Of a stretch of 64,000 bases of DNA, positions 1 through 11,292 are shown one piece after another. A model generated the notes under the pieces. It did no database searches. It had not been told where the DNA came from and worked only from the letters and a program-made list of their open reading frames with translations. The translations under genes were made by a program, and so were the position numbers. How positions within the stretch are numbered: position 1 is the first letter of the stretch; each line of letters begins with the position of its first letter. Source of the stretch: Tetracladium setigerum (lineage: Eukaryota > Ascomycota > Leotiomycetes > Helotiales); contig PZJY01000011.1 of the NCBI GenBank assembly GCA_031472005.1, positions 2,046,001 through 2,110,000 of the forward strand, given 5' to 3'.

Positions 1-359
1 TGAGTAAAAAGAATTGTAAGAAAAGAGCGTAGAGGAATTTGATTGATATTTATTTATTTCGTGTTGACCATATTCATGATCAATGTCTCACATACAGCTC
101 TCTCGTATATAATGTTGCCGCCTCCTTTCATGCCCTCCTTTCCCTACAGCTCATCCCGCTCCATCCGGAACCATATACCATCATCTCTGTCCCCAAAAGG
201 AGAAAAACGCCAATCAATGATAATGCCACCCATTCACCCCAGTCACCCCAAAATACAGTCCAATCCAAATATCATGAATTTTCCCCATCCTTTTCCATCA
301 ACCCAACCAACCTCACCAATCAACCAACCATCCAGCCCACCAACCAACCAACAAACCAA

Positions 360-3150
360 TCAACCTACAGAAGGAGTACTCCGAACCGTCCCATTCCCAT
401 TCCCATTCTCCAGGATCATGCCATCCAACCTCAAAAGTCCCAAACTCATCAACCCATTCCCCGCACTACCACTTCCTATCCTCATAGCCCATCTCCATCG
501 TGCCACTAGATCGTTTATCTCGTTTGTTTCCGCATCCGAGGATGAGCTGAGGAGGAGTTGCATCAAGAACGAGGATGCAATGGCGAAGTTTGCACGTGAC
601 CCTATATGAAAACAAAAAGATATTTATGTTAGGATGCCTGATAGTCGCTTACGAATGGGAGTGAGAGTAGGTGTGTGGGTGGATTGTACGAAAAGTAACT
701 CACAAGAATGCCAAAAGGCATCCAGAGCCCCCCTTCCCAAGTTCTCCACAAACTCGACGAGTTCCTTCGCGCATTCCTTCGCACCAACTCTCACCGCGTT
801 CTGCCCAAAAGAACCATGATCTTCCTCTTGCAGACTGGTCATATTCTCCAGTGGGCGAAGAAGTGCCCTGAAAAGAGTGATAGTGGCAATAATGTATGCG
901 AGCGAAAGGGATGGATTTCCACTCAGTCTCGCCATCCCTCTAGAATCTCTTCTTTCAGAATGCCGAAGCGAGAGTGATGGCGGCAAGGAATCATTCCAGC
1001 TTTTCAATCTCGACCGCAAAGGCTTGGCTAGTTCCAGAGAAAGTCTCAGATCTTTCGCCGTCTGTTGTATAGCTCTCAACGAATAATACGTATCCATGAT
1101 ATCGCTCAAAATCATAGTGAGTTCGGAGAGAAGACGGAAATGGTTCGTGTCTGCTTCTGGTTCAAGGAAACCTGGGATGGTGTTGGAGGATGTGGAGAAG
1201 GAGGGCGGTTCGAGGTCGCTGTCTAGGAGGGGGTGGACGGTGATGTCGCATGGGTTGATGTGACTTGGCATGCCGGCTCCGAGGGATGCCCATTTGTCCA
1301 TGATAAAGACGCCGTACCATAGGCGTTTGCGGAGAGTCATTTCCCAGGCTGGAATGCTGGTCCAGTCGCTGCATTCGCGGTTTAGCCCGAGGATCTGGGA
1401 GAGGCTTACGGTCCAGCCTACTAGGCTGGTTTTCCAAGGTGTGTCTGTTGTGAAGCGGTTTGTTGGTGCTCTCTGGAGTAACAGGAGGCATGCTTGTAAT
1501 GTGGCGAGTCTTGGAGTGTGTAGCTCTTGTGTCTAAAAGTGTGTTAGAGAAGAGCAAGCAAATATCACATCACCACTTTGAGTTTTTTGATGCAGAGGTC
1601 CCTCCTCAACAGAGGGAGGGAGCGAGCCGTGGTCACTGCAGAATCACTTACAACCGAGATCCAGGAAATCCGAAACAGCTGATTAAGAGGATTGGGGGTA
1701 TGTACTATTGTAGTCGCAAGGAGATCGTCAAAGAGCATAAATGGTAGCGCTGTGGCATATATCGCTGACAACAGAGACAACGGTAGAGTGTGGAGTACTG
1801 AGAGAGGAATCGATCCATCTGAGAAGATTTCGCTTTTGGAGAGTATGGGAAAATAGGGGTACACGAATCGAAAGAAAAGTCCAATGAGTCGTAGAGCCTC
1901 CTGCTCGGTGAACATGTTTGCAATATCTGATTGCGCTTTGGCTAGTACGTCGTCTTCGACTCGAGGTTCCCCTTTCCGAGCCAGACTGTCATCTGCAAGC
2001 ATGAACACAACGGGGGGAGGGCTATTTTCGCATGGTAGAAGATTCCGGTCGGAATTGCTTCTGATTCTTCGATATGTCAACTTTGATATCGTGCACTCAT
2101 CATCCTCATCGTATCTATAATTCCGGAGGAGGTAGGGATTTGACTCGCCCGTCTCGCCAATCACTCGGGAGCAGCGTGTGTTTGGAGAATCAAGCGGCCG
2201 TATGCGAACGCCGGCTGGCATGATTTGGTTCCACGTATCCATGTTATAGATTGGAGAACCGTCATGATTTGTGCCGATTTGATGGAGTTGGTTTGGCGAG
2301 GGGCCCTCCTCTAAGCCATTATGGCCATTGTGACTCTCGTGCCCATGGTTCCTATTATCATGTACGTTATGCCCCCATTGCCATCCAGATGGTGATATGC
2401 TTCATCATGCGTAGTATACTGGCCAGCGAAGCCCGGGCTTATTTGGTTTGAGGGGACATTGAAGTGTTGGGTTGGATCTTGTGCACCATGAGTTGTTAGC
2501 AGATTTCCCTTATCAACAACACGCATTGCAGCATTATTACATCTGGGGCATCACCCACCCGAGTGTCCTTGTCCAACCCCATTGTTGTTTACTTCGCCTA
2601 TCTCAGCATTATTCGGCCTCCGCTTCTTCTTCGGCCGCTCCACAAAGGTACACTCGCGTGAGTGGGACGAACATAGCGAACAAGGTGGAGAGTGATCAAT
2701 TTTACACGCGACCTGGCGGGCCCTACAGAAGTCGCACGGCCGGTACTTGCGCGACTTGTAGGATCGAGGGCCGGGAATTGGCTGGACGGCGGGAGGCAAG
2801 CTTGACAGCTCGAGGCCACCAAAATAGTCGGTTGGTGAGATGGAGGTGTTGTTGTTGTTGTTGTTGTTGTTCCTATTGCCGTTATTATTGTTATTATTAT
2901 TGCTGCTGCTGCCGCCGCCGTTATGGTGGTTGTGGCTATGATTAATGTGGTGGTTGGTGTTGTTGTGGTTGACATAAGCTTGTTGTGAATGTTCCATCTG
3001 GCCGCCCATCTGAAAGAGCTCCTCATGAGTCGCAGTTCTGGAGGGCTCGAAATGGGGAAGTCGGGGAAAGGGGACCAAAGCCAGAGACACGGAATTGCTT
3101 TGGCCGATTGGCGAGAATTCCACAGAGTCGCGCAACACCACCTGTCCCAT
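360..3150 (-). CDS. Zn2Cys6 fungal transcription factor, five exons
   Basis: Predicted nuclear DNA-binding regulator. Exons on the minus strand are 3150-2559, 2477-2420, 2351-1652, 1532-704 and 601-360. All four introns are GT-AG with compatible phases, giving 806 aa. A Zn2Cys6 cluster lies at C139, C142, C149, C157, C160 and C167 (spacing 2-6-7-2-6) and is followed by a basic stretch (PKKKRRP). Upstream is a His/Asn-rich tract at about 57-101 encoded by triplet repeats. The third and fourth exons carry a Fungal_trans-type middle region (VYPYFPILSKSEIF, then RKRLWYGVFIMDKW). The start could instead be the in-frame Met at residue 48 or 52. The regulated pathway is not evident: the neighbours are a racemase-like and a GH43 gene, but no cluster logic links them. 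I do not recognise the subfamily. Confidence 0.85.
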
Positions 3151-3908
3151 TCTTGCTGCTGAGTAGTCCTAAGGAATTCTCGGGATCTCTCGTTCTCTCT
3201 CTCGCTCTCGCTCTCCTACGACTCAGGACAACTCCACGCGCGCGGGACACGTAAAAGGTGTTAACTTGCGAGAGATGGATAATGTTATCGAGTCTCCATT
3301 CTTTGGTTGATACGATGTTGGGGGACTATGGATCATGCGGGGTTTTGGGGAATGGGCTCGGCCGTGTTTTTGGCTGGGGGGAGTCCCCCATCTCATCTTC
3401 TACGGCCAAAGTTGCCCGTGACGATGTGTATTTGGGCTGCAAATGGCCAGCTTTTGATTCCAGAATTAATGTGAACAGTCTTGCATATGGAGAAGCCTGT
3501 GTGTTATGCATCTGGTAGTGTATTGGGCAGCCTGGCTCAGTGGCTCTAGACCTCAGCTGCTCAGTGTGGACTCTGTGGAGAGAGTTGCTTTTGTTTTCTG
3601 GCCTGATCTCAGCTTGATGTGTGTGCCTTTGGTCTGCACCGCCGTTATTCTATGTGGAGGATGAGCTATGCAATAATAGGAGAGGTCGTATGATTATGAA
3701 GGTATAGTTGATGGATTACTTCAGATTATTGGTTTTCTCAAAAGGACTCTGACATCAGTGTAGTCAGTTTGTCTACTTTTTATACTGTTTATAATGCTTT
3801 TTGTACTTTAGACCTTCTCTTGCTCTTCAATCTCATCAGTACGTACTGTAACACAAGCGAATCTCTAGTTTGTTTACATTGCCTCCATTCCACGAATCAG
3901 CAATCAAG
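3151..3908. other. Intergenic, divergent promoter region
   Basis: About 760 bp lie between the head of the Zn2Cys6 factor gene and the racemase-like gene, which is transcribed the other way. The part next to the transcription factor is CT/GA-rich (near 3185-3225), as in fungal 5' leaders. I see no supported gene. Confidence 0.5.
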
Positions 3909-4607
3909 ATGTCCTCGCCCTCGCTTTCTTCCGTCACTGGTTCATCAACCAGAAATATAAACATTCTTCTTATCAACCCTAATGGCACCTCATCCATGAC
4001 AGAAGCCTGTCTTCGATCCCTCCAGCCAACTCTATCACCACACTGCACAGTCACAGGCTTCACAGCTCCTCATCCCACCCCTTCAGCAATTGAAGGTCAT
4101 CTTGACGGCGTCCTCTCGGCAGCCGCATCGCTTCGCGCAGTGTTACCAATTGCTTCCGAATATGATGCTTTCCTCGTAGCTTGCTTCAGCGCCCATCCTC
4201 TCATCAATGCCTTACGTGAAGAACTCTCTGGTCCCGTCATAGGCATCATGGAAGCTTCTCTCTACGCCGCCAGAATGCTCGGAGGTCGTCTCGGCATCGT
4301 CGCAACAGGTGGAAGAAGCAAGATCATGCACGAAGATGCGATTCGATACTACGGTTTAGAAGGTTTCTCAGTCGGCTGTGAGACGACGAATCTAGGCGTG
4401 CTAGAGTTAGAGAGGCTACCAAAAGATAAGGTCTTGGGACTTGTTGGTGAGGCTGCGAGGAGACTGGTGGATGAGAAAGGTGCAGATTGTATTGCTCTGG
4501 GATGTGCTGGGATGACGGAGATGAAAATTAGGTGTGAGGAGGCTGTTGGGACAAAAGATGCAACTGCACAGGTTATTGATGGGTTGGTGTTGGGGTTCAG
4601 ATTTTGA
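3909..4607 (+). CDS. Asp/Glu/hydantoin racemase family protein (DCG1-like)
   Basis: Single-exon gene of 232 aa, close to the usual length of the Asp/Glu/hydantoin racemase family. The N-terminal strand and loop INILLINPNGTSSMTEAC is typical of hydantoin racemases and of yeast DCG1. The two catalytic cysteines of a two-base racemase are both present: C92 in VACFSAHP and C199 in ALGCAGM. The central GRLGIVATGG turn is also conserved. I chose the ATG at 3909; a longer in-frame start at 3870 adds 13 residues with no family resemblance. By family, the protein probably acts on hydantoin- or allantoin-type nitrogen compounds, but the substrate cannot be read from the sequence and no other nitrogen-catabolism genes are adjacent. 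Confidence 0.85.
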   Translation: MSSPSLSSVTGSSTRNINILLINPNGTSSMTEACLRSLQPTLSPHCTVTGFTAPHPTPSAIEGHLDGVLSAAASLRAVLPIASEYDAFLVACFSAHPLINALREELSGPVIGIMEASLYAARMLGGRLGIVATGGRSKIMHEDAIRYYGLEGFSVGCETTNLGVLELERLPKDKVLGLVGEAARRLVDEKGADCIALGCAGMTEMKIRCEEAVGTKDATAQVIDGLVLGFRF

Positions 4608-6664
4608 TTGGTTTGGTTAGGGAAGGGCATATTACTGCAAAGGGTGGTATTTACAGGTGTTCAGCGACAGGAAGGAAAGCTCGTGGTCAGGAATGGATTT
4701 GATGGATTTACGCTGAATGCATTTTGGAAAGGAGTTGTTGTCAAACAACATTGATCCTTCTTCTGATCAACACTTTTTTTTAAGCGAAGCTTTAGACTCA
4801 TCTTTAATCTAGGTACCTAATCAATGTATGTTCCGAGTTCCTGGTTGAAATCAAAAGTTCACTTGTTGAAAAGCGTGTCGAGGAATGGAGAATCCAGAAT
4901 CTTGCTATTTCCCTCAACCCCACGATCCAGCCTCCGATTCGTCAGCCCTAAATAGACCGTCCTCGCCTCACACCTTGATTTGCCCTCTTTTTATTAATGA
5001 TATTTCACTTCAAATATCAATATCAAAACCAAATATCAACCCCCTTTTAGCAGTCACTTACAGTACAGTAAGCTCTCCCTCGCTTCTCACTCCTCCTTAT
5101 CGGCATGCATGCATAGCGGGGAAGTTGCCCGACGGCCAACTCGCATCGGGGCAGTCGGCTTTTTTTTCTGTGTCTGGTTCAAAGAAGTGCATTTTTTGGT
5201 GGAGGGAAAGAAACGTAATTGGATGATATGATGCTGTACGACGAAGGTTTTTGGGAATGGTTATTTTTGGTGTTTTTGGCTTTTCAAAAGGTCGAGGGCT
5301 GGACTCCGATGGGCTCGCACTGGAGATTGGTCTGGAATCATGGATATTTTTTGTTTCGTGAGGATGAGGGTCCTTATTTTATGCATTTATATTCTGTATT
5401 TTGTGCGAATGAATGGTTTGTTGTGGGCAAGTGTTCTCGAAAGGGAAGGGGCTGGCAAATTGCTTGTCTTGCCTCATCAATTGACAACAACAGAATTTGA
5501 ACTGCTTCTTCGCCACTTGGCAGGGCTCCAGATATGTTCTTTTCTTTTATATGCTATGGACTTACTTTTACGCTATCAGGATGTTCATAAATTTCTAAGA
5601 AGGGTCGACGGCCAGATCGGAGAAGCCTATACGGTCGGTCGCTCATCGAAGATCGCAACAGTCACAACCACGGCCAAAACAGTTCATCAGCCACAAGTCT
5701 AAGTAGCAAACCCGTCTACTTCATCAATATAATTCTAATTATCTGTAGTTATGTGAAGTCAAGCCCAAACCACCTATCTTTCTACCTCCTCTGAACAGTG
5801 ATTGGCAGACAACTAGCGTAAATTGAAATTGAAGGATATCAAAACAAAGTCCATGTAAGTTGAGCAAGCTCATTGGACCCAATCAAGTCGTTCGGAAACC
5901 CGTTACTGTGCTAATATGATAACCAGGAAGTTTGAAATCTATTCGAGGAGCATCAAAACCCAGCTTCGTGAAGAGCTGGTGCCATGCTCGCCACCGCGAC
6001 ATTCATTCGTTTACTTGTGCCGCCGAAGCCGCCGGACCTTTTGATTACCCGCAAGTACATCTACTTTATTTCTATCAAATGCCCGATCTAGGCGCTGCCG
6101 ATCGCGATGATGTTAGTTGATCGGGTTGAGGCGGGAAATTCCCAGCTCCATTCCATCGAGGACGAGCACGTTTCGTTCTAGGCTACTGGACCCTGTGAGT
6201 TGGTTCGTCTCAGTTATCTCGCCTCTCCTAGTTCTTTGGGTTCTGTTGATAATAGATGAGTGTTTTGCGACTTTGGACGTCTTTTAGTGCCTGATTGCTC
6301 GTATTGTTGCGAATTCAATATGCAAGTTTCAGAAGCAAGGTGGATTTGGATTTTGTCAATTGTAAGCTTCCTAAACATTTAACTTACAACATAAATTGAG
6401 GTTTAAATGGATTGTTTTTGCGTTGCTAATTAAAGCTTTAGTAGGAATTTTGGGCGTGACTGCGTAGTTATCAAGTCAAAATTCGGCAAGGTTTGTTCTT
6501 GCAAGTTGACAACAACGTATTGGCGACAGCAGTTTTGCCGTTTCCACCCTGGTTTCCACTTCCATTCACTACCAGTCATTACAACTATTAAGTGGAGAAC
6601 TTGTAAATATCAATCTGGACGAAATATATTTCCGAATCCAGATCCCGCCAAAGTCCCGAAGTGT
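4608..6664. other. Long intergenic stretch without a supported gene
   Basis: About 2 kb. Several open frames of 60-120 codons occur on both strands, but none shows a recognisable domain, consistent splice signals or a coding-like composition. A GCATGCATGC palindrome lies at about 5104. I see nothing else I can support. Confidence 0.4.
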
Positions 6665-7225
6665 TCATCGTTCTTTATTTGGCGTTTGTCTCAGTACTTC
6701 ATCCTTGAAATTCGAGTGTCTCCAAGGGCTTCGTTGTATCAGGGTTACATCAAACCCGCCTTGAATTCTACAGCTAAAATCGAAACAGATATTACCTGTC
6801 GCTGATACCACGTCTTTAAATGTATCCTTGGTGCCGTGGATTTCATCCGATATTCGACTACCCTGGAACTCCACCATTTGCAATACTGCAACCACGCCTT
6901 TTCTTCCAAATTTTTCGAATATCATAAAAATATATAACATGCGATTCCTTCGATTAGTGAACAGCTTGCAAAATTTTCTCACGGTCTCAACTGCGGGGAA
7001 GCCGGGGATGTGGGGAAGCTTTGGCAAATGGTCAGGAGGTGCGCAAAGGACCGAGGCGGACCGAGCCAGCTCCAACGTCATCCGGCACTTCATTATATCA
7101 TGTAAAGCCTTGACTCCCTCATTCAAATCGGTCAGGCTAAAATGAAAAAGAACCCAATTTGAGTTTATTAAAGCGGAGGATATGCAGGTGTTTTGCAGCA
7201 CCAAGTGTTTTCTTGATACGCGCAC
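6665..7225 (-). CDS. Unrecognised open frame, possibly a gene fragment
   Basis: An open frame of about 186 codons on the minus strand, long for this intergenic region. The middle part (LPKLPHIPGFPAVETVRKFC and RRNRMLYIFMIFEKFGRKG) has amphipathic, domain-like composition. I do not recognise it, and I cannot define flanking exons, a signal peptide or motifs. The first codons may be intron or 5' sequence. It could be a degraded gene, an exon of a larger gene, or chance. Function unknown. Confidence 0.25.
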   Translation of the reverse strand: MRVSRKHLVLQNTCISSALINSNWVLFHFSLTDLNEGVKALHDIMKCRMTLELARSASVLCAPPDHLPKLPHIPGFPAVETVRKFCKLFTNRRNRMLYIFMIFEKFGRKGVVAVLQMVEFQGSRISDEIHGTKDTFKDVVSATGNICFDFSCRIQGGFDVTLIQRSPWRHSNFKDEVLRQTPNKER

Positions 7226-7434
7226 GAATCAAAAGCCCAAGCTTCTTCAAATCACATGAGGGAGTCACGACGAATATGGAAAAACTTGTGATGTACTTGG
7301 GAGTTCGGCACATCAGAGTATCTGACGATTCTTGGAAGTATTGTTCAAGGCAATGCTATCCCCGTATTCTACCCCAGATTCTAACGTTCTCCCGAACTCA
7401 TTCGCGTAACACGGGGCCGAGAAATGTGTGGGGA

Positions 7435-7467
7435 ACGAACCATGGTTCGTAGACTTTGGTATATAAA
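7435..7467 (+). promoter_or_regulatory. Promoter of the GH43 gene: 16-bp palindrome and TATA box
   Basis: A perfect 16-bp palindrome (ACGAACCATGGTTCGT, 7435-7450) is followed 12 bp later by TATAAA at 7462-7467, which is 69 bp before the ATG at 7536. The TATA placement suits a regulated secreted-enzyme gene. The palindrome could be a site for a dimeric regulator; no binding protein can be assigned. Confidence 0.4.
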
Positions 7468-7535
7468 TCACGGAGTCGGCACAAGTCCTGGGAGAGATTT
7501 TGGTAAGATTCTACCATTGACATCTCCAACCAGTC

Positions 7536-8831
7536 ATGCATTCTCGCGGCCTTGCTCGAATTGTTTCCTCTCTTTTGTTCGCCGTTGCCGTCACCGGAAA
7601 GGCGATCACTCCGAGGAACAATATCACCACTGCTTTCGCAGCTCTTACAGTCACCAACATTGCTGATGTTCGTGGCAACCTCTTCCTACCTGCCAAATTG
7701 GATGGACAGGATGTAGAAATTGCGTGGACTAGTAACAAGCCAAAAGTCATTACCACTGCTGGAGTTGTCAACCGACAAGCCACCGATACCAATGTCGACC
7801 TTACTGCAACGATTCGATACAACGGCGTCCGAAGGAAGCGCACTTTCAAGGCAAAGGTCCGAAAGGCCGCAAACATTGCACCATTCGAGGGTTATGCTTT
7901 CTCTTACTTCACCGGCAACTCCCTAGCAGGAGAGAACATCTTCTTTGCATCCAGTATCGGCAACAATGCGCTTCAGTGGAAAGAGTTAAACAATGGACAG
8001 CCAGTCCTAAACTCCTCATTGGGTACCAAAGGACTTCGCGACCCTTTCCTCATCCGATCACCTGAAGGCGACACTTTCTACCTCATTGCCACCGACTTGT
8101 CAATTGGCTCTGGTACCTCATGGGGAGACTCAGTCCGTATTGGAAGTCGCTATCTCGAAGTTTGGGAGTCTCATGATCTCAAGACCTGGTCAGCACAGCG
8201 CCACGTTTTGGTTTCTCCTCCCACCGTCGGAAACACCTGGGCTCCAGAGGCATTCTACGACGAAGGCATCGGAGCATACGTCGTCTTCTGGGCATCATCT
8301 CTCTACGCTGAAGACGATGTCAATCACACGGGTAACACCTATCACCGCATGCTTTACGCCACAACCCGCGACTTCGTCACCTTCAGCACACCAGTAATTT
8401 GGCAAGACGACAATGGATCATCTCGTATTGATTCCACCGTCATCAAGTCGGATAATGTTTACTACCGCTTCACCAAAGACGAAGGCGCAACTGGAACAGG
8501 TTGCACTGATATCATTCAAGAGCGTTCGGATTCTCTCCGAGCCACTCTATCTTCGTGGACGATCACTGATTCTTGCATTGGTCGCAAAGCCGGCACTCAG
8601 GCCGTGGAAGGACCAACTTCTTTCAAGTCAAACGTGGGTGATGTGAATGGAGAGAAGTTCTATCTATTTGTCGATGAGTATGGTGATCGTGGATATATCC
8701 CACTCGAGACGGCGGATATTGCAAATCCTAACTGGGTTGTTTCCAAATCTTTCACTCTGCCGAAGAGCCCACGACATGGTACTGTGATACCAGTTACTGC
8801 GGCCGAACTTGCATCACTTAACAGCAACTAA
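7536..8831 (+). CDS. Secreted GH43-like glycosidase with Ig-like N-terminal region
   Basis: Intronless 431-aa protein with an N-terminal signal peptide (about residues 1-22, hydrophobic SSLLFAVAVTG). Residues about 30-110 resemble the atrophied bacterial Ig-like domain often placed before fungal and bacterial GH43 modules. Residues about 115-425 match the five-bladed propeller of glycoside hydrolase family 43. Candidate catalytic residues are D169 in LRDPFLI (base), D299 in SRIDSTV (pKa modulator) and E358 in VEGPTSF (acid). WAPEAF near 236 is a further conserved propeller motif. By family it should cleave arabino- or xylo-oligosaccharide linkages outside the cell, so a plant cell-wall role is likely; exact specificity is not visible. 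A TATA box and palindrome lie just upstream. Confidence 0.88.
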   Translation: MHSRGLARIVSSLLFAVAVTGKAITPRNNITTAFAALTVTNIADVRGNLFLPAKLDGQDVEIAWTSNKPKVITTAGVVNRQATDTNVDLTATIRYNGVRRKRTFKAKVRKAANIAPFEGYAFSYFTGNSLAGENIFFASSIGNNALQWKELNNGQPVLNSSLGTKGLRDPFLIRSPEGDTFYLIATDLSIGSGTSWGDSVRIGSRYLEVWESHDLKTWSAQRHVLVSPPTVGNTWAPEAFYDEGIGAYVVFWASSLYAEDDVNHTGNTYHRMLYATTRDFVTFSTPVIWQDDNGSSRIDSTVIKSDNVYYRFTKDEGATGTGCTDIIQERSDSLRATLSSWTITDSCIGRKAGTQAVEGPTSFKSNVGDVNGEKFYLFVDEYGDRGYIPLETADIANPNWVVSKSFTLPKSPRHGTVIPVTAAELASLNSN

Positions 8832-9739
8832 TAGATGACCGAGAGGGAATGAATGAATGAGTGGTTGATTTCCGGATATTATCGTTTCGCGATACTTAGT
8901 GGGGTTACTTTGGCAGGGAGGAAAGGGTGGAGAAGTCTCATTTATTTGGGGCAATGATCAAGAAGAGGAAACGTTGTTCATAGGCAAGACAAAAGACTTG
9001 CGTGGGTGGCCGTCTATGTATATAAAACCTAGAAATAATTATGCATATATCAAAGGATCCGATTCAAAGCTCCCCTTAACTTAAATGATTGCATTGTGCA
9101 TGTAGAGCCACGAAAATGGCATTTTTAACGTGGCCTTTCTCCAACACGAAAGATATAGCTTTACAGACTACAAGTTAAGCTTCACCAGGCAAATGAATGT
9201 GCATCTCCATCATGACATAAGTTATGAACAATCCATTGCATGAAAAGTCCAATTCTATTACCAGATCACACCTTGGCGATTAACGAAGTTCTTGATCTCG
9301 AATTGAGTACGCCACAATGAGAAGACACAGTAATCTAGTCGTGAGATCTTGTATCTAGGGAATCAATTGGCCATTGGAAACACTTTCATCTAGCAATCTA
9401 ACCGCATATCCAGTAAGGAGTATGAGCCCCTTTTAGTTTCTTGGCACTCCTGATTTATCGCTACACAAGAGCACGGAGGATACGTCGCACCAAATGATTT
9501 ACAATACAACCTATATCAAACGCATGAGCATAGAAAGAAAACTAGAGAAAAATTAGCACAATCAAACAGAAGCCTCTAAGAACCCTACTGGCTATTCTTT
9601 TCTCAAGCCCTGCTTCTGCATCCTTCAAAGTTGGAGTATATATATGCAAAGAACAGCACTGGCTTATACATTCGACCATAGATTGAGGAAAATTGGGCAT
9701 CCCGTCCGCTCTGCCATACACAAGCCTCAAATCGGTAGA
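8832..9739. other. Intergenic, 3' region of the GH43 gene
   Basis: AT-rich sequence with no domain-bearing frame. It probably contains the 3' untranslated region of the GH43 gene and, at its right end, the 3' region of the small minus-strand frame at 9740. Confidence 0.4.
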
Positions 9740-9868
9740 TTAGTAGTTGGGTGGGTGACCACCAGCGAATCCCTGCTGTTGAATGTGATTCTTTTTTGGA
9801 GTCTTTTTTTGATATTTTGTGCTGGTCATCTTGGCATCTTTGCAATCCCCATATGACCAATTGAACAT
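9740..9868 (-). CDS. Candidate 42-residue protein ending in GFAGGHPPNY
   Basis: A complete ATG-to-stop frame of 43 codons. The product begins MFNWSYGDCKD, has a Lys/Thr-rich middle (STKYQKKTPKK), a Gln run and a Gly/His/Pro tail. The composition is non-random and highly hydrophilic, with no signal peptide or membrane segment. I do not recognise a family. It may instead be the last exon of a longer gene, since upstream minus-strand sequence could hold more exons that I could not define. Both neighbours are more than 900 bp away, so it has its own intergenic space. Confidence 0.4.
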   Translation of the reverse strand: MFNWSYGDCKDAKMTSTKYQKKTPKKNHIQQQGFAGGHPPNY

Positions 9869-11292
9869 GAATAGAACGCCTTATTCTAATATTAATGGCG
9901 GGTTAGACTGAAGCTGCGCGCATTAGGAACAGACCATAAGTAAATATAAGTTTTTGTTTCGTTAGTTGTCCGAGGTTCTATGTCTGTAATTCTTCGTTTT
10001 GTCACTCAGTTTGGTCGAGGGCATTGACGGCACGTTCAGAGACATGGAAGCTTTTCTCCAAGATCTTAATCAGATAAATAAGAGAGTAGTATTAGAGACA
10101 GAATAGTTCTACCTCCCTAAATTTGTAAGCGGGTTTCTGGGTGGAGTAGAATAAAGGTTGGTTCATCCCCTCTCCTTAATTCTTTCGCTTAATTTCACAG
10201 TATGTGAACTGCGGTGTATTCTCAGACTTGCGCATGCAGGGATCCCAAGCCATAGCCTGGGGAGGTATTTGTCAAGTGAAGATGAAAAGATTTTGGACGT
10301 TCGAGTAAGTTTGGAGGATCCATGAGTTATTCGGGCATTCCTCCCGCCATTATCCAAGGGTGATATGAGCTTGGAGAAGGTGGTGCATTCGCTTACATTC
10401 GCCAAGAAAGCATAGCGCCAAGCAATAAAACGTTGACTTCCCCGCCTCCTAAAATGTCTAGTCTTTCCCTTCCCTATTAGAAGACTTATCATTTATTTGT
10501 ACACTGGCCGACGGCTTGCGCAAACCGTCCCATTAATTCTAACAATGTCATGTTACCAACACCACATTAGCTCCATAATTCGTCAGGGTACGCTTTTGGT
10601 AGTCCAGTCCGGCTCCACATGTGCCAAAGTTCAGCCATCCTCACTCTATTTGATCCCACCTTCCGCGGCTTCAATTTCTAACGATAACACGCCAACCTTG
10701 CCCGGTAAACCGCCCGGTCATTCCGCCATTGCGTCTTGGGTGGATTCCTACTTGCCCTTCAATAGTTCCCGACAAAGCGGATCCGATTATGATGCCCCGC
10801 ATACATCCATCAGCTGGGTTTCAATATGATAGGGTAATCTCACCTACAGCTACCCAATTTGCAGTATTCGTATACAGTTGCTTATGCAGAGACATGTGGA
10901 GCTGAAGAGCCTCGCCCGTCATGTCAAGCGATTCGCCATTCTCTGTCCTTATTCCCTGAGAAGTGTCGGCATCATCCGGGCATTTCTAGAAAATGTCATC
11001 AGCACCTCGGGGAGGACCAATAGGCGCTGATTATCGAATCGAGTCGATGATGACTTGTTATATCATCTGGGATTTGGAAATATACTGAGACAGACGGCCA
11101 ACGGTCAGGAGCCAAGTGAATGTAAGCACATTCATACTCGATGGCACTGACCAAAATTTAGGTAACTAGAGCCGTCCACTTTCTACATTGATGCATTATT
11201 TCATCTTGGAGTACTTCATTCTATCTTCACTCTGCCTTTCTTTTTTCTCTCAACGTCCATATTCTCAGCAAAGTTTGTACACACGATTCAAA
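9869..11292. other. Intergenic, upstream of the reductase gene
   Basis: About 1.4 kb with short open frames on both strands but no recognisable domain. The last 250 bp are CT-rich and probably hold the promoter and 5' leader of the adenylate-forming reductase at 11293. Confidence 0.4.

Noticed and set aside
2352..2419. Apparent frameshift at a five-C run (2372-2376) in the Zn2Cys6 gene
   Set aside because: A 68-bp intron (GTATAC donor, ATAAC branch, ATAG acceptor) removes the run and joins the frames in phase, so no sequence error is needed.
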